From contig NMRA01000011.1 of the NCBI GenBank assembly GCA_002633005.1, positions 1,128,429-1,192,428 of the forward strand: a DNA stretch of 64,000 bases, given 5' to 3'. Each line of letters begins with the position of its first letter. Position 1 is the first letter of the stretch. The translations under genes were made by a program, and so were the position numbers. This DNA comes from Phoronis australis. Lineage: Eukaryota > Phoronida > Phoronidae. Shown one piece after another: positions 61,581 through 64,000 of this stretch. Below the pieces are notes generated by a model. The model saw only the letters and a list, made by a program, of their open reading frames with translations, was not told where the DNA came from and did not search any database.

Positions 61581-61890
61581 TGTCTCAGTGCTCACTGAGT
61601 TTCCCACTAGATATATGAAGTCTACAATAACTGGTTATGTCTCAGTGTTCACTTTTACCTCACTAGATATATGAAGTATGTGATATCTGGTTATACTTCA
61701 GTGCTCACTAGATACAATTTAGGTGAAGTCTGTGATATCTGGTTATATCTCAGTGATCACTGAGTGTCTCAATAGATATACGAAGTCTGTAATATCTGGT
61801 TATGTCTCTGTGCTCACTGAGTCTCACTAGATATATGAAGTACGTGATCTCAGTGCTCACTGAGTCTCTCAATAGATACATGAAGTCTTT
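61581..61890 (+). repeat. ~57-bp minisatellite, about six units
   Basis: Units begin near 61581, 61638, 61694, 61746, 61803 and 61845. Each carries TCTCAGTGCTCACTGAG, then AGATATATGAAGTCTG and ATATCTGGTTATG. Units 3 and 6 have internal deletions. Confidence 0.9.
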
Positions 61891-62316
61891 GGACTTATCA
61901 AAAGCGCGCAAGTTTCAAAATCACGATTACACCGTTGCGTTTCCCTAAATGGTTCTTATGTTAAGTTGTTTTGGTTATGAACTAAGTCTAGTATATGGGA
62001 ACAACCTGAGACAAGGAGTTTCTTTTTCCATAAATTCAATATTACCGTTTGAATTACGTCACACCTAATATCTAAACTTGGATTTGCCTATTGTCTAATA
62101 AGACGTTATTTTGTAATTTGATGTCGCGCACTATTATCAAAAGCCAAAATAACAAAAACGTAACGCAAACTCAACATTTCTCAAACAAATTAATCTGTTA
62201 TTTAAAAAAACAAAATCTTATTTGAATGTTTTGCAAGTTAGTCAATACCGTAAAACATCGACTGCTTTACGGCTTTTTGACAAACCGTGTCGAAACCCTT
62301 TAAAATTTGCTTCTAA

Positions 62317-62368
62317 CACACACACACTCGCACTTGCGCGCGCATACACACACAAACACACACACATA
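62317..62368. repeat. CA microsatellite
   Basis: CACACACACTCGCACTTGCG followed by further CACACA runs. Confidence 0.9.
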
Positions 62369-63986
62369 TACAAGAATTGCAAATATGACATCGATTTTGA
62401 CTCAAGTAACCGTTAAATATTTTCTGAATTCATCCAGTCCGAGAGACAAGTCTATGAATTCGGCAACGGCGTTTTTCAGTCAGCCTGATTATCTCGTCGC
62501 GCGGCCATGTACTGTTACCATGTCTGCGAGTCACTTGGTAGCTAACGGGCAAAACTAACGTTCGTCACTGTAGGGATCTAACTCAATCATCACCGCCTCT
62601 CATGACTCCAATTTCAGCAGTTAAAGAAATGACATTTAAGGCCGAACCTTATACGTATCTGTGACAGTGATGTTAATCGTGTTCAACTTAATATTTGCGA
62701 TTCAATCAATCGCACCGTTTTTGACAGAACATATTCATTTACTTATTATACAGAGACCTAGCAATGGAATTTTTGTTCACGCTTTGTAAATATTTATAAT
62801 ACCAAAACAGTTTTTATACACCCAATGTATCAGTGAAACACGGGTGTTAAAATCTTTGTAAACAATGCATGTTAAGAATACGCCCAAACATATTTAATTC
62901 CTGTCTGCCTTATTTGTCCGTTATGCCGCTTCTAAGTATGAAGTCAAAACACTCGATGAAGCTATGTTCTTCAAGTTAAAAGCAAATCATTGTAAAAATT
63001 TGACCTCAGTCCTCATCTAAAACTGCAAACACGTCAACAAATATACGAATGCACCGAGACAGACTCATTTCGTCACATGACGCCATTTTGTTTCTGAGTA
63101 GCTCTCTAAATTTCTACACTTCCTTGATCGCTCAATATAGGAGCATGACTGAAAATTTGCCGTCAACATACGCATATAATTACAAAAATGAACAACCACG
63201 TGTGCACTGTTGCAAATTAGTTTACTAAATGCAACATTTCAACAAGCGTAACACTATGGACGATATCGAACATGTCTCTCAACAAATCTCCACTCGGCCC
63301 TTGGTTGAATTTTAATGCGTAGTCGATATTATGCCGCCAAGTGGCAGCCAGTCAAATTCCGTGCGCTCGGACACATCTCCCGGTGGTTACACAAAACAAA
63401 GCGCCATGATAAATTGGGGCGGCTTCAAACTCACTTGGAACGGCAAAGGATGATGGAGAATACGTGTGCTTGTTCGGTATGCTGGACGTAACTCGAAACG
63501 CTGATGAGCTTAACAATAATGAAATATACATAATTACCAAAGAAAGACAACGTAGCTGAGTCTCGCTAGATTTACTCGATTTAGAGCTACTTGGCCAAAC
63601 ATTTATTATAAATTCAAAATGAAATTCACGTGTTAATTAGATGGTGCAAACTGCCAAACTGTAGGATTTTCTTGCTTGAAAGGAACTTTTTCTCTTACTC
63701 TTACCCTTAATAGCCAAGTCCAATGTAACAATTTCCATGTATAACGATAGAATGTTCTAGAACTCAAAAGCTCCATAATTATGCAACATACGTATTCCAA
63801 ACTACGCATGCACTTTTGTATTTCAAAGCATTATGTTTTCTTTAAAGTACACATCTATTACCGTAGTTTGAGGAAATACAGAATTTCGCACAATCGTTGC
63901 TCGTCATGCAGGAAATACTTCATCAGCTGAGACAGACGCACCAGGTTAGCGTGCACTTCAATAGGGGTTGACGGGAAACGAGGGTC
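62369..63986. other. gene-free stretch
   Basis: Nothing recognised. Confidence 0.45.
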
Positions 63987-64000
63987 GGGGGGGGGGGGGG
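63987..64000. repeat. poly-G run at the window edge
   Basis: Fourteen consecutive G bases; it may continue past the window. Confidence 0.9.

Noticed and set aside
61581-61890. Considered as a CRISPR-like array
   Set aside because: Units are contiguous and diverged with no unique spacers, and the DNA is eukaryotic.

Overview
This is a gene-poor, AT-rich piece of animal nuclear DNA. It has very few long ORFs, many short inverted-repeat elements, tRNA-like SINE pieces, microsatellites, and single N positions at 4026 and 29151. The one confident gene is an SBK1-like serine/threonine kinase on the minus strand, about 30.7-31.7 kb. Fossils of a Penelope-like retroelement and of a THAP-domain gene, together with this repeat mix, suggest a marine invertebrate, possibly a deuterostome such as amphioxus. 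No ribosomal, mitochondrial or other diagnostic locus is present, so the species call is a guess.

Layout. 0-6.5 kb: desert with a small MITE (622-813) and a truncated copy (3820-4025) of a larger DNA transposon. 6.6-10.4 kb: first block of a 'CCACTAGGnGGC' array repeat, a 629-bp MITE, a 20-bp tandem repeat, a ~260-bp interspersed family (here called R) beside a Penelope-like reverse-transcriptase fossil, and a 159-bp DNA element. 10.5-22.5 kb: micro-MITEs, an almost perfect 2 x 636-bp tandem duplication, a second DNA element, a long palindrome (19164-19321), and a second copy of the 629-bp MITE. 24.1-24.8 kb: a broken THAP domain and a small acidic ORF. 28.4-34.8 kb: the kinase gene with R copies on both sides. 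37.9 kb: a possible THAP half-domain exon. 40.5-43.5 kb: micro-MITEs, a TIR element and a perfect snap-back hairpin. 47.7-50.9 kb: the main array block, interrupted by a 944-bp DNA transposon. 52.9-64 kb: desert with simple repeats and a 57-bp minisatellite.

The most interesting structure is not a gene. Two blocks (6587-7275 and 47732-50885) consist of ~140-160-bp subunits, each centred on a near-consensus CTCF-type core (CCACTAGGKGGC), all in the same orientation and in a repeating order of three subtypes (a-b-c). Related cores also lie in three R copies and in both arms of the 19.2-kb palindrome. The window could therefore hold a large reservoir of transposon-borne architectural-protein sites around one kinase gene. 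The motif match and geometry can be read in the sequence; binding and function are inference.

The remaining ORFs are short, mostly start at non-ATG codons, and match nothing I recognise. I treat them as chance.
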